A stretch of 64,000 nucleotides of DNA, from contig CAIXGW010000214.1 in assembly GCA_903919145.1 (NCBI GenBank), positions 1 to 64,000 on the forward strand, given 5' to 3'. The position numbers were made by a program, and so were the translations under genes. The stretch comes from an uncultured Myxococcales bacterium (lineage in GTDB: Bacteria; Myxococcota_A; UBA9042). Below are positions 56,461 through 64,000 of this stretch, one piece after another (the first letter of the stretch is position 1; each line of letters begins with the position of its first letter). A model generated the notes under the pieces. The model had not been told where the DNA came from and ran no database searches. It saw nothing but the letters and a program-made list of their open reading frames with translations.

Positions 56461-57693
56461 ATGGCGCCGCTTTCCCACCAAGCACACAAAGCAATTGCCC
56501 TGTTGGCTGCGATAGCGGCGCTGGCAAGCTGCGCCCTGGAGCCCAAGGCGGTGCAGTGGGAGCGCGATTTCTATTGGACTGAGCGCCTTTCGATGGATGG
56601 GCAGAACGACTTGGCCGCCAAGCGCTTTGCTGCGCTGCGCCGGTCAGCGGTCGACCCCCGCGATGCCGACGAGGCGGCCCTGCTGGAGTGCGAGACGCAG
56701 GCGCGCGGCGACCAGGTGGCGGCCGGGGCGGCGTGCTACGACCAGCTGGGGATCAGCGCGGTCGGCAGGCCGATGCGGGTCCGGGCGCTGCTGCACGCTG
56801 GCGAGCTGCGCTACTACCAGCTGGGGATGCGGGAGGCGGCGCTAAAGCTGTGGAAGGCGCTGGTGGTGCGAGCGCCGGACCAGCCGGGAGCGCTGCGGGC
56901 CTTGGACCACCTGTACCTGCACGGCGACCTGGAAGCCGGTCACCGCGAGGCCATGGTCCAAGACCTGCTGGCCTTTGAGGCGGCCGAACCGGCCTCTGAG
57001 CTGGCCGACAACCTGTTGCTGCGGGTAGCCATGCTACTGGAGCATGACGGCCGCCCCGCCCAGCTGCAGCAGGCAGCGCAGCTGCTGGAGCGGCACGAGC
57101 GCGACCACAAAGAAGACGCCAGCCTGGTCGACGCGCTAATGACGCGGGCGCGCATCTATCGGGCCCTGGGCAACTTCAAGCTGGAGGCCCGCGATCTGGA
57201 GAGAATGGTCCAAACCTATGAGACCAGCTACGTCTTTGCCTCCTACGCTTACGATGCCCACAAGCCGGCCGCGGCGCGGCTGATTGAGCTGTACCTGGGT
57301 CCGCTGCACGACCTGGCGCGGGCTGAATTTCACGCGCGCAACCTGCCAGAGATGCTGCGGCGGCCGCTGAACATGCCGCGCTATCTGCTGGCCTTGGCCG
57401 AGATCCAAGAGCAGCGCGGCAATCGGCTGGAGGCCCTGGCCACCTACCAAGAGGTTCTGCGGTTTATCACCTGGCGCAACAAGGACTTTCGCGCCAACGA
57501 CCAGCGCATCTGCGACGAGGAGCCCCAAGACGCCGAGCGGCAGCGCTGCCACCAGCAGCTCAAAGAGTGGTCAACGGATGTGGAGCCCAAGGAGGCAGGC
57601 CAGGCGCGCGGCCAGATCGCTCGCTTGGAAGCCGAGCTGCGCCGCCCGGATCTGCGCCAGCCGCGCACGCTTAAGCAGGGAGACGGCCGATGA
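56461..57693 (+). CDS. TPR lipoprotein preceding mlaF
   Basis: The 410-residue predicted lipoprotein has the signal KAIALLAAIAALASCALEP (Cys about 23). Tetratricopeptide-like helical pairs occupy about 40-370, for example RVRALLHAGELRYYQLGMREAALKLWKAL. A charged C-terminal tail follows. An upstream-extended frame is open, but ATG 56461 gives the lipoprotein signal. Its stop overlaps the mlaF start (ATGA), so it is translated with the lipid transporter. It could be an outer-membrane partner or scaffold, but I cannot assign a role. Confidence 0.75.
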   Translation: MAPLSHQAHKAIALLAAIAALASCALEPKAVQWERDFYWTERLSMDGQNDLAAKRFAALRRSAVDPRDADEAALLECETQARGDQVAAGAACYDQLGISAVGRPMRVRALLHAGELRYYQLGMREAALKLWKALVVRAPDQPGALRALDHLYLHGDLEAGHREAMVQDLLAFEAAEPASELADNLLLRVAMLLEHDGRPAQLQQAAQLLERHERDHKEDASLVDALMTRARIYRALGNFKLEARDLERMVQTYETSYVFASYAYDAHKPAAARLIELYLGPLHDLARAEFHARNLPEMLRRPLNMPRYLLALAEIQEQRGNRLEALATYQEVLRFITWRNKDFRANDQRICDEEPQDAERQRCHQQLKEWSTDVEPKEAGQARGQIARLEAELRRPDLRQPRTLKQGDGR

Positions 57694-58493
57694 GCCCTGC
57701 GACCGACCAGCCCGGTCAGCGCGAAGTCGTGCTGCGCGTAGAGAACCTGAGCCTGTGGTTTGGCGAAGTCTGCGTGCTGGACGGCGTGGACTTTGAGATG
57801 AGGGCCGGCGAAGTCGTGGGGCTGATTGGCCCGGGCGGCGTGGGCAAGACGGTTTTTTGCAAACTTTGCTGTGGGTTGCTAGAGCCCGACGGCGGCCGCA
57901 TTGAGGTGCTGGGCCAGGACCTGTCTGGCGCATCGGGCAAAGAGCGCCAAGCCCTGCGCGAGAGAATCGGCCTGGTCTTTCAGAACTACGCGCTGTTCGA
58001 CTTTATGACCGTGGGCGACAACGTGGCCTTTCCCATGCGCCAGCGGGCCTCGCACCTTGCCAAGGACCAGCGCGAGGCCTTCAGCGAAGAGAACATCGCC
58101 GCCAAGGTCCAAGAGCGCTTGGCCGAAGTGGATCTGCCGCGGGTGCGCCACCTGATGCCCAATGAGCTGTCTGGCGGCATGAAAAAGCGGGTGGGCCTGG
58201 CGCGCGCCAACATCAACGACCCAGAGCTCATCTTCTTTGATGACCCGACGGCGGGGCTCGATCCGGTCACGTCTTCAAAAATCTTCAATCTGATCAGAAA
58301 GACCCAGGCGCAGCGCAACTCAAGCTGCCTGGTGGTCTCTCACGACATCGACCGCATGCGCCCGGCCTGCGACCGCTACATCCTGCTGTACCAGGGCAAG
58401 GTGCACTTCTCTGGCACGGCGCAGCAGGCCATGGCCTCTAAAGACCCGGTGTTGCGCGACTTTTTTGGCAAGGAAGCGGGGCTGATTGCATGA
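57690..58493 (+). CDS. mlaF: Mla-type ABC transporter ATPase
   Basis: This ATPase of the phospholipid-transport complex at the inner membrane drives lipid movement to or from the outer membrane. The 267 residues contain Walker A GLIGPGGVGKTVFCKL, the Q-loop NYALFDFMTVGDN, signature NELSGGMKKRVGLARA, Walker B LIFFDDPTAGLDPVTS and switch His VVSHDIDR. The LSGGMKKR form and the FDFMTVGDNV segment match MlaF. The ATG overlaps the upstream stop, and its own TGA overlaps mlaE (ATGA). Confidence 0.92.
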   Translation: MSPATDQPGQREVVLRVENLSLWFGEVCVLDGVDFEMRAGEVVGLIGPGGVGKTVFCKLCCGLLEPDGGRIEVLGQDLSGASGKERQALRERIGLVFQNYALFDFMTVGDNVAFPMRQRASHLAKDQREAFSEENIAAKVQERLAEVDLPRVRHLMPNELSGGMKKRVGLARANINDPELIFFDDPTAGLDPVTSSKIFNLIRKTQAQRNSSCLVVSHDIDRMRPACDRYILLYQGKVHFSGTAQQAMASKDPVLRDFFGKEAGLIA

Positions 58494-59263
58494 ATCCGCT
58501 GCGCACCATTGGCCGCACGTTCTTGGAGACCTCTGACACCGTCGGCGGCATCACTTTGGTGGTGTGGCAGATTTTGAAGGCGCTGCTGCCGCCCAAGTTT
58601 GACCGCGAGCAGACCTGGCTCAACCTCTACAAGGTGGGCGTCAAGTCCTATCCGATTGTGATCATGACGTCGCTGTTTACTGGGGCCATCATGGTGATCC
58701 AGTCGGGCCAGTACGTCAAAGCCACTGGCGCTACAGGTCTTTTGGGCTGGGGTGCTGGCTACGCGGTGCTGGCCGAGATCGGCCCGGTGCTGATTGGGCT
58801 GATGTTCTCTGGCCGGGTGGGCGCCAACAACACCGCCGAGCTGGGGACGATGCGGGTGACCGAGCAGATCGACGCGCTGCGCACCTTGGCCATTGACCCG
58901 ATGCACTACCTGGTGGTGCCGCGATTTTTGTCGATGGTGTCGATGCTGCTGCTGCTGACGGCGCTGGGCGACCTGTTTGCCCTCATTGGCGGCGCGCTGA
59001 CCAGCCAGTTTGTCCTGGATGTGAATTGGCGGGTGTTCTTTCAGGGCGTGGTCAATTCCAGCCTGCTGGACGAGTACTTGACCGGTCTGACCAAGGGCGT
59101 AGTGTTCGGCGCGTCGATCAGCGTGGTGTCCTGCTACTACGGCTTGGGCGTCACCGGCGGCGCGGCGGGGGTCGGGCGGGCAGTCAACAGCTGCGTGGTC
59201 ACCAGCGCCATTGGCATCTTTGTGTGGGACTATCTGATCACTTATATTGTCAACGGTTTGTAG
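58490..59263 (+). CDS. mlaE: Mla-type ABC transporter permease
   Basis: The 257-residue inner-membrane permease of the MlaE/YrbE family pairs with MlaF. It starts with an amphipathic helix and has about five membrane helices. Family marks are IVIMTSLFTGAIMVIQSG, AEIGPVLIGLMFSGRVGA, ELGTMRVTEQIDALRTLAI and VVPRFLSMVSM, followed by GLTKGVVFGASISVVSCYYG. The start overlaps mlaF by four bases. The usual third component, an MCE-domain MlaD, does not follow here. Confidence 0.93.
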   Translation: MNPLRTIGRTFLETSDTVGGITLVVWQILKALLPPKFDREQTWLNLYKVGVKSYPIVIMTSLFTGAIMVIQSGQYVKATGATGLLGWGAGYAVLAEIGPVLIGLMFSGRVGANNTAELGTMRVTEQIDALRTLAIDPMHYLVVPRFLSMVSMLLLLTALGDLFALIGGALTSQFVLDVNWRVFFQGVVNSSLLDEYLTGLTKGVVFGASISVVSCYYGLGVTGGAAGVGRAVNSCVVTSAIGIFVWDYLITYIVNGL

Positions 59264-59284
59264 CACATAAGGCAGGGGGCATCG

Positions 59285-60391
59285 ATGCACAGGGACCACG
59301 GACTCTTGGATGGCGCGCAGGGTCGCCGGGCCACAGCCCTTGTCATCGCACTGGCGTGCCTGCTGCTTGGCGGTGCAGCGGCGCCGGGCTGCGGCAAGTC
59401 CGACGGCGAAAAGAAGCCCGCGCCCAACTTCTTTCCGCCCGAGCCGCAGGTGCCCAAGCTCGACCTGAGCGACATCCTGCAGCCCGAGCCAGAAGCCGCG
59501 GCGGCCAAGACCGCTGATACCTGGGCCGGCAAGGTCAAGGAGTTGGTGGCCCAGGCCGAGGCCGACCTGCAGCGCTGCCGCAATGAGTACCTGATTCCGT
59601 TTCAGTTCAACTCGATGAAGCGCCGCGACGTGATGTTTGTCAACATCGCCGACATGGACGAAGTGTGCGAGCTGGGCAGCAAGGAAAAGAAGGCCCGCGG
59701 CCCGCGCAAGATCCTGGACCAGCTGGCCAAGGAGCACAGCGGCAAGCACCCACAGCTGGACCGCTTTATTGTGCTGGGGCTAGAGCAGGTTGAGACCTAT
59801 CACGTGATCTCTTGGATGACCAAAAAGATCGGCGCGCCCGACATCGAGGTCGTGGTCGACATTGCGCAAAAGGCCCAGCAGCGGGTGCTGGAGGCGGGAG
59901 GCCAGCTCGACCGCGCCGCCGCCGACGTCGCCAAGTGGAGCGATGACCAGGTGGCCGATGACGATGCCGCCGCCGCTGGAGCCACCCTGGACGTGGCCGC
60001 GTTCAAGAAAGCACTGGTCGATGCCTACGGGCCGCTGGTGGGCGACCTGGCCAGCGGCTATGAGCGCATGGCTGACAAGTCCTGGCAGAGCTACAACATG
60101 CCCAAGCTGGACACACTGCGGGCGATGATGGCGATCCTGGAGAAGCGCGTCCAGCAGGACCGGCCCAAGCTGGCCAAGCTGGGCGAAGACAAAGTCCAGG
60201 CGGAATTCAAGGTGTTTCTGGATGGCGTCGACGCGGCCACCAAGCAGGTCGCGGCCGGCTACGATTTCTATGAGAAGAAGCCCAAAGACGAGCGCCCAGA
60301 GCGCGACCCCAACCTCAAGAAGGTGCAGGCGGCCCAAAAGGCGCTGGCCAAGCAGCTGACGGCCTGGGGCTGGACCGCGGCGCCCAAGTAG
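59285..60391 (+). CDS. Lipoprotein following mlaE, unknown function
   Basis: The 368-residue lipoprotein has the signal ALVIALACLLLGGAAAPGCGKSD (Cys about 38). A Pro/Glu-rich linker precedes a mainly helical domain (about 85-360) with motifs such as EADLQRCRNEYLIPFQFN and RFIVLGLEQVETYHVISWM. The charged C-terminal region has many Lys and Asp and is coiled-coil-like. AGGGGG precedes the ATG, 21 bases after mlaE. The position suggests a periplasmic or outer-membrane partner of the transporter, but no MCE fold is visible. Confidence 0.75.
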   Translation: MHRDHGLLDGAQGRRATALVIALACLLLGGAAAPGCGKSDGEKKPAPNFFPPEPQVPKLDLSDILQPEPEAAAAKTADTWAGKVKELVAQAEADLQRCRNEYLIPFQFNSMKRRDVMFVNIADMDEVCELGSKEKKARGPRKILDQLAKEHSGKHPQLDRFIVLGLEQVETYHVISWMTKKIGAPDIEVVVDIAQKAQQRVLEAGGQLDRAAADVAKWSDDQVADDDAAAAGATLDVAAFKKALVDAYGPLVGDLASGYERMADKSWQSYNMPKLDTLRAMMAILEKRVQQDRPKLAKLGEDKVQAEFKVFLDGVDAATKQVAAGYDFYEKKPKDERPERDPNLKKVQAAQKALAKQLTAWGWTAAPK

Positions 60392-60403
60392 CCCGCCACT
60401 GCC

Positions 60404-61138
60404 ATGCCGATCTACTCCCTGGGCCAGAAGCCGGAATTTCCCGAGCCAGAGCGCGCCGATCCCTCGGGTGTGCTGGCGGTGGGCGGCGATCTGAGCGTAG
60501 AGCGGCTGTTGACAGCCTACAGCCTGGGGATCTTTCCGTGGCCGGTAGAAGGCTATCCCCTGCTGTGGCACGCGCCGCCGCAGCGGTTTGTCTTAAAGCT
60601 GGACGAGCTGGTGGTCAACCGCAGCCTGGCCAAGGCCATGCGCAAGCACCCGTACCGGGTGACGCTGGACCGCGACTTTCTGGGGGTCATTCGCAGCTGT
60701 GCGGCAGCGCAGCGGCCCGGTCAGGACGGCACCTGGATCACTGACGAGGTGCAGGAGGCCTACCACCGCCTGCACCAGCTGGGCTTTGCCCACTGCGTAG
60801 AGGCATGGCGCGGCGACGAGCTGGTGGGCGGGCTGTACGGCGTGGTGCTGGGCCGGGCCTTTTTTGGCGAGTCGATGTTTGCCAAGGCCGACAACGCCTC
60901 CAAAATTGCGCTGGCGACGCTGGTGCAGCAGCTCAAGCGCTGGCAGTTCCACTTCATCGACGCCCAGGTGCACACCGATCTTTTTGAGTCGCTGGGCTGC
61001 AAGTTTGTCAAACGCAAGCGCTTCTCTCAGATGGTCGCCGCGGCGATTGTGCAAGCCGGGCCGCCGCTGCCGTGGACCCTAGACGCCGATCTGGCCGCGG
61101 GCTGGGCGCCGCCGGCTGGGGCCTCCGTGCCGAAGTAG
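60404..61138 (+). CDS. aat: Leucyl/phenylalanyl-tRNA--protein transferase
   Basis: This enzyme adds Leu or Phe from aminoacyl-tRNA to N-terminal Lys or Arg, marking proteins for the ClpS/ClpAP N-degron pathway. The 244 residues are family-length, with the N-terminal GVLAVGGDLSVERLLTAYSLGIFPW, GTWITDEVQEAYHRLHQLGFAHCVEAW, GGLYGVVLGRAFFGESMF and NASKIALATL. The ribosome binding site is weak. It lies 12 bases after the upstream lipoprotein gene. No clp gene is in the window. Confidence 0.95.
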   Translation: MPIYSLGQKPEFPEPERADPSGVLAVGGDLSVERLLTAYSLGIFPWPVEGYPLLWHAPPQRFVLKLDELVVNRSLAKAMRKHPYRVTLDRDFLGVIRSCAAAQRPGQDGTWITDEVQEAYHRLHQLGFAHCVEAWRGDELVGGLYGVVLGRAFFGESMFAKADNASKIALATLVQQLKRWQFHFIDAQVHTDLFESLGCKFVKRKRFSQMVAAAIVQAGPPLPWTLDADLAAGWAPPAGASVPK

Positions 61139-61237
61139 TTCAGCTCCGCACAACTGCTCAAAATTCCCCAGCTTTGCGCAAGGGGCGGGCAGCGTGTAGG
61201 CTTACGCAACGCAAGCCCCCGCTTGCCCAGGACTCCG

Positions 61238-62119
61238 ATGACCAGCGCGACCCAGGACCCGCAGAAACCCGCTCCGCCGCTGCCGCGCTGGCAAGGCACG
61301 CCGCGCTACATCGCCGACGAAGGGCTGCAAGCGACCGTCAACGTGGCGGTGGCGCTGGGCCGGCCGCTGCTGGTCAAGGGCGAGCCGGGCACCGGAAAAA
61401 CCCTGCTGGCCCAGGCGATTGCCGAAGGGCTGGGCCTGAATCTGCTGACCTGGCACGTCAAGTCTACCACCCGCGCCCAAGACGGGCTGTACCTCTATGA
61501 CACCGTGGCCCGGCTGAATGACTCGCGCTTTGGCGACCGCGATGTGCGCGACGTCGCCCAGTACATCAAGATGGGGCCGCTGGGCGAAGCCTTTGAGCGC
61601 GCCGCTACCGGCGAGCGGGTGGTGCTGCTGATAGACGAGGTCGACAAGGCCGACCTGGAATTCCCCAACGATTTGCTGCATGAGCTGGATGCCATGCGCT
61701 TTCGCGTGGCCGAGACCGGCCGCGAGGTGGTGGCAGGGCTGCGGCCGATTGTGGTCATCACCTCCAACGCCGAGAAGGAGCTGCCCGACGCGTTTCTGCG
61801 GCGCTGCGTGTTTCACTATATCGAATTTCCTGAAGAAGCCCTGCTGACCCAGATCTGCCGTGTCCACCACCCCGATGTGGACGAGCGGTTGCTGGCGGCG
61901 GCGCTGCGGCAGTTCATGAGGCTGCGCAGCATCCCAGAGCTGCGCAAGAAGCCCTCGACTTCAGAGCTGATTGACTGGGTGGCGGGCTTGCGGCTGGCCG
62001 GTATCGACCCAGCCAAGCTGGACCACGCCCTGCCGTTTGTCGGCGTGCTGCTCAAGCAAGAGAAAGACACCCAGCGTCTTGGCCGCGGTGACTGGTCACG
62101 CCAAGCGGCGCGGCGCTAG
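61238..62119 (+). CDS. MoxR-family AAA ATPase
   Basis: The 293-residue AAA+ ATPase of the MoxR group is a chaperone-like protein that usually works with a VWA partner. Walker A is VKGEPGTGKTLLAQA, Walker B VVLLIDEVDKAD, and the sensor 1 region IVVITSNAEKELPDAFLRRC. The C-terminal lid has GLRLAGIDPAKLDHALPF. ATG 61238 follows AGGA; an upstream in-frame TTG is less likely. It is 9 bases upstream of a CoxE-like VWA gene, the usual gene partnership. Confidence 0.9.
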   Translation: MTSATQDPQKPAPPLPRWQGTPRYIADEGLQATVNVAVALGRPLLVKGEPGTGKTLLAQAIAEGLGLNLLTWHVKSTTRAQDGLYLYDTVARLNDSRFGDRDVRDVAQYIKMGPLGEAFERAATGERVVLLIDEVDKADLEFPNDLLHELDAMRFRVAETGREVVAGLRPIVVITSNAEKELPDAFLRRCVFHYIEFPEEALLTQICRVHHPDVDERLLAAALRQFMRLRSIPELRKKPSTSELIDWVAGLRLAGIDPAKLDHALPFVGVLLKQEKDTQRLGRGDWSRQAARR

Positions 62120-62128
62120 GCCCAGGCG

Positions 62129-63370
62129 ATGTTTACCGGCTTTCACGCGATGTTGCGGGCGGCAGGGCTGCAGGTCGGCGTCGGCGAGTGGCTGACGGTG
62201 GTCGACGCGCTGGACCGCGGCGCCGTGGGTCCGTCGCTGCGCGAGTTCTACGCTGTAGCCCGCGCGCTGGTCTGCCGCGACGAGGGCGACTTTGACCGCT
62301 ACGACCAGGCGTTTGCCGCGTATTTTCAGGGAGCTTCTCTGCCCCAGCCGGTGACCGCGGCGGTGCAGGAGTGGCTGGACAACCCGCTGCAGCGACCGTC
62401 TCTGACCCCCGAAGAGCTGGCGGCACTGCAGAGCTATGACCTGGAAGAGCTGCGCAAGCTCTATGAAGAGCGGCTCAAAGAGCAGACCGAGCGCCACGAC
62501 GGCGGCTCGCACTGGATCGGCAGCGGCGGCACCAGCCCCTTTGGCCAGGGCGGCAGCCACCCCACCGGCATGCGCGTGGGCGAAGGGGCAGCGGGCCGCG
62601 GCCAAGCGATTGCCACCGCCAAGGCGCGGCGCTTTCGCAACTACCGCAGCGACGTGGTGCTGGATACCCGCCAAATTGCTGTGGCGATTCGCCGGTTGCG
62701 GCGGCTCGAGCGCAAGGCCCGGCGCTTTGAGCTGGACCTGGACCAGACGATTGCAGCCACGGCGCGCAACGGCGGCGACATCGAGATCGTCGAGCGCCCA
62801 GAGCGGCGCAACCAGGCGCGGGTAGTGTTGATGCTGGACTGCGGCGGGTCGATGGATCCCCATGCCCGCACCGTGGAAGCATTTTTCTCTGCCATGAAGC
62901 AAGGCGGTGGCCTGCGCGAGGTAGAGGCCTACTACTTTCACAACGCCCCGTACGGCGAGTTGTACACCGATCTCGCGATGTTGCAGAAGAAGCCCCTGGC
63001 CGACGTGCTGCGCAGCGTGCCTCCCCACACCTACCTTGTGATGGTGGGCGACGGCTGGATGGCGCCGCGCGAGCTGTTCTCTCCCTACGGGGCCATTGAG
63101 TACGGCATGGCCGACGCGGTGCCGGGCATCGAGCGGGTAGAGCAGATCGCAGCGGCATTTGAGAAGCGCGTCTGGCTCAACCCCATCCCAGAAAACTACT
63201 GGGGCGAAGCCACCATCACGGCCCTGGCCGACATTGTGCCGATGTTCCCACTGACGGTGGAGGGAATGGTGCAGGCGGTCGGAGCGTTGATGGGACGTGG
63301 GGATCGGCGGCAAAAGATCGAGAAGCGCTCGCCCTGGCCTTCTGCCCGCGACCTGGATTTCGACTGGTGA
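62129..63370 (+). CDS. CoxE-like VWA domain protein
   Basis: The 413-residue protein has an N-terminal helical region (1-130), a flexible Gly/Ser-rich middle (130-165, for example HWIGSGGTSPFGQGGSHPTG), and a VWA domain (about 230-400) with metal-site ARVVLMLDCGGSMDPHAR and TYLVMVGDGWMAPRELFS. The DCGGS form deviates from DxSxS but is common in this family. It is a cytoplasmic partner of the upstream MoxR ATPase; such pairs help assemble or metallate protein complexes. It has no signal peptide. Confidence 0.87.
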   Translation: MFTGFHAMLRAAGLQVGVGEWLTVVDALDRGAVGPSLREFYAVARALVCRDEGDFDRYDQAFAAYFQGASLPQPVTAAVQEWLDNPLQRPSLTPEELAALQSYDLEELRKLYEERLKEQTERHDGGSHWIGSGGTSPFGQGGSHPTGMRVGEGAAGRGQAIATAKARRFRNYRSDVVLDTRQIAVAIRRLRRLERKARRFELDLDQTIAATARNGGDIEIVERPERRNQARVVLMLDCGGSMDPHARTVEAFFSAMKQGGGLREVEAYYFHNAPYGELYTDLAMLQKKPLADVLRSVPPHTYLVMVGDGWMAPRELFSPYGAIEYGMADAVPGIERVEQIAAAFEKRVWLNPIPENYWGEATITALADIVPMFPLTVEGMVQAVGALMGRGDRRQKIEKRSPWPSARDLDFDW

Positions 63371-63372
63371 AC

Positions 63373-64000
63373 ATGAGCACAATGGTACAATTCAAGGGCT
63401 TGTTGGCCGCTGCGCGCTGGAGCTTGGCCGTGGCGGCGGCGTCTGGCGTGGCGGCTCCGGCCGCCCTGGCCCAGACCGCGCCCCTGCCAGCCAAGCCGGC
63501 CACCCCGGTGGCGCCGCCGCAGGACATTGGCCTGGAACCAGGGCAATTTGAGGAAGAGCGCCCAGTGCTGGGGCTCACGTGCAGCGTGCGTGTCCAGCAC
63601 GAAGACGGGGCCGCGGCCAAGGCGGCCATTGGCCAGGCGCTGGCGCAGATCAGCCGGCTGCTCAACCAGTTTGGCCACAACGGCCGCACCGCAGAGGTGC
63701 ACAGCATCAACGTCAACGCCGGCGCCGATGAGGTCATGGTGGGCCCAGAAGCCCACAGCCTGCTGCAGCGCGCCCTGGACCTGTGCCGGCGCAGCGGCGG
63801 TGCCTATGATCCCGCGGTGGGAAGCTACGACTACCTTTGGAATTTCAAGCAGAAGCCCTTTGTGCGGCCGCTGGCCCAAGAGCTGCAGGCCAAGCGCAGC
63901 GTCGCCACCTGCAAGAACGTGGTGGTCAAGCCATCCGGCGCGGTGCGGCTGTTGGAGCCGGGGCTGCGGGTGACGCTGACTGGGGTCGCCACAGGTGCGG
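63373..64000 (+). CDS. ApbE-like FAD:protein FMN transferase, 3' end cut off
   Basis: About 209 residues are visible, with no stop before the window ends. A signal peptide (LAVAAASGVAAPAALAQT) precedes an ApbE-like domain: QISRLLNQFGHN, EVHSINVNAG, ALDLCRRSGGAYDPAVGSYDYLWNF and RLLEPGLRVTLTGVATG. ApbE enzymes attach FMN covalently to threonines of flavoproteins outside the cytoplasm. The E/S/N pattern and the final Gly-rich strand match, but the C-terminal half is missing, so this is a likely rather than certain assignment. The ATG lies 2 bases past the VWA gene stop. Confidence 0.78.
   Translation, partial: MSTMVQFKGLLAAARWSLAVAAASGVAAPAALAQTAPLPAKPATPVAPPQDIGLEPGQFEEERPVLGLTCSVRVQHEDGAAAKAAIGQALAQISRLLNQFGHNGRTAEVHSINVNAGADEVMVGPEAHSLLQRALDLCRRSGGAYDPAVGSYDYLWNFKQKPFVRPLAQELQAKRSVATCKNVVVKPSGAVRLLEPGLRVTLTGVATGA

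Overview
The window reads as a high-GC chromosome segment from a Myxococcota / deltaproteobacterium-type bacterium. This is an inference from gene content: many secreted lipoproteins with Cys-rich repeat modules of the CTDC, CGDGxC and MopE types, DUF1566 lipoproteins, a kinase remnant, a STAND-like TPR protein and a type II MenB. I see no rRNA, tRNA, CRISPR array, intact insertion sequence or prophage. The genes are closely packed, often with 4-nt or 1-nt start/stop overlaps.

Layout. 1-753: no gene, but a striking series of unrelated, mostly perfect hairpins. 754-1659: menB. 1896-10254 (minus): a secreted protein of unknown function, a methyltransferase with an RRE-like N-terminal extension, threonine aldolase coupled to a class III aminotransferase, then a three-gene YidD-like / tetratricopeptide membrane operon. 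10474-13356 (plus): a broken kinase tail followed by two overlapping DUF1566 genes. 13364-18481 (minus): ung-preT-preA-dihydropyrimidinase, a uracil excision and reductive pyrimidine catabolism block. 18756-27430: a 1976-residue Cys-rich lipoprotein, a GT8 glycosyltransferase and a convergent 598-residue lipoprotein of the same repeat family. 27463-33723: a STAND-like TPR ATPase, mutS2 and a degenerate NlpC/P60-like lipoprotein.

33978-41807 (plus): a three-domain lipoprotein, then a cobalamin riboswitch controlling a B12 uptake operon (TonB-dependent receptor, beta-propeller lipoprotein, BtuF-type binding protein, and permease and ATPase fused in one BtuCD polypeptide). 42049-56275: surface lipoproteins, namely a double-VWA protein, a CTDC/RCC1-like protein, a VWA-like protein and a 1931-residue protein with CGDGxC repeats, a somatomedin-B-like module and thrombospondin type 3 repeats. 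A divergent small secreted protein lies among them. 56461-60391: TPR lipoprotein, MlaF, MlaE and a lipoprotein, an Mla-type lipid transport operon without a local MCE gene. 60404-64000: aat, a MoxR/CoxE-like VWA pair and the start of an ApbE-like gene cut by the window end.

How they fit together. The most distinctive theme is a set of giant or large lipoproteins that share and recombine a few Cys-rich modules, a putative cell-surface rod or adhesin system, with VWA proteins and a glycosyltransferase alongside. The B12 operon and the pyrimidine block are well-understood metabolic units with unusual details. Names rest on motif recognition by eye; no database search was possible.
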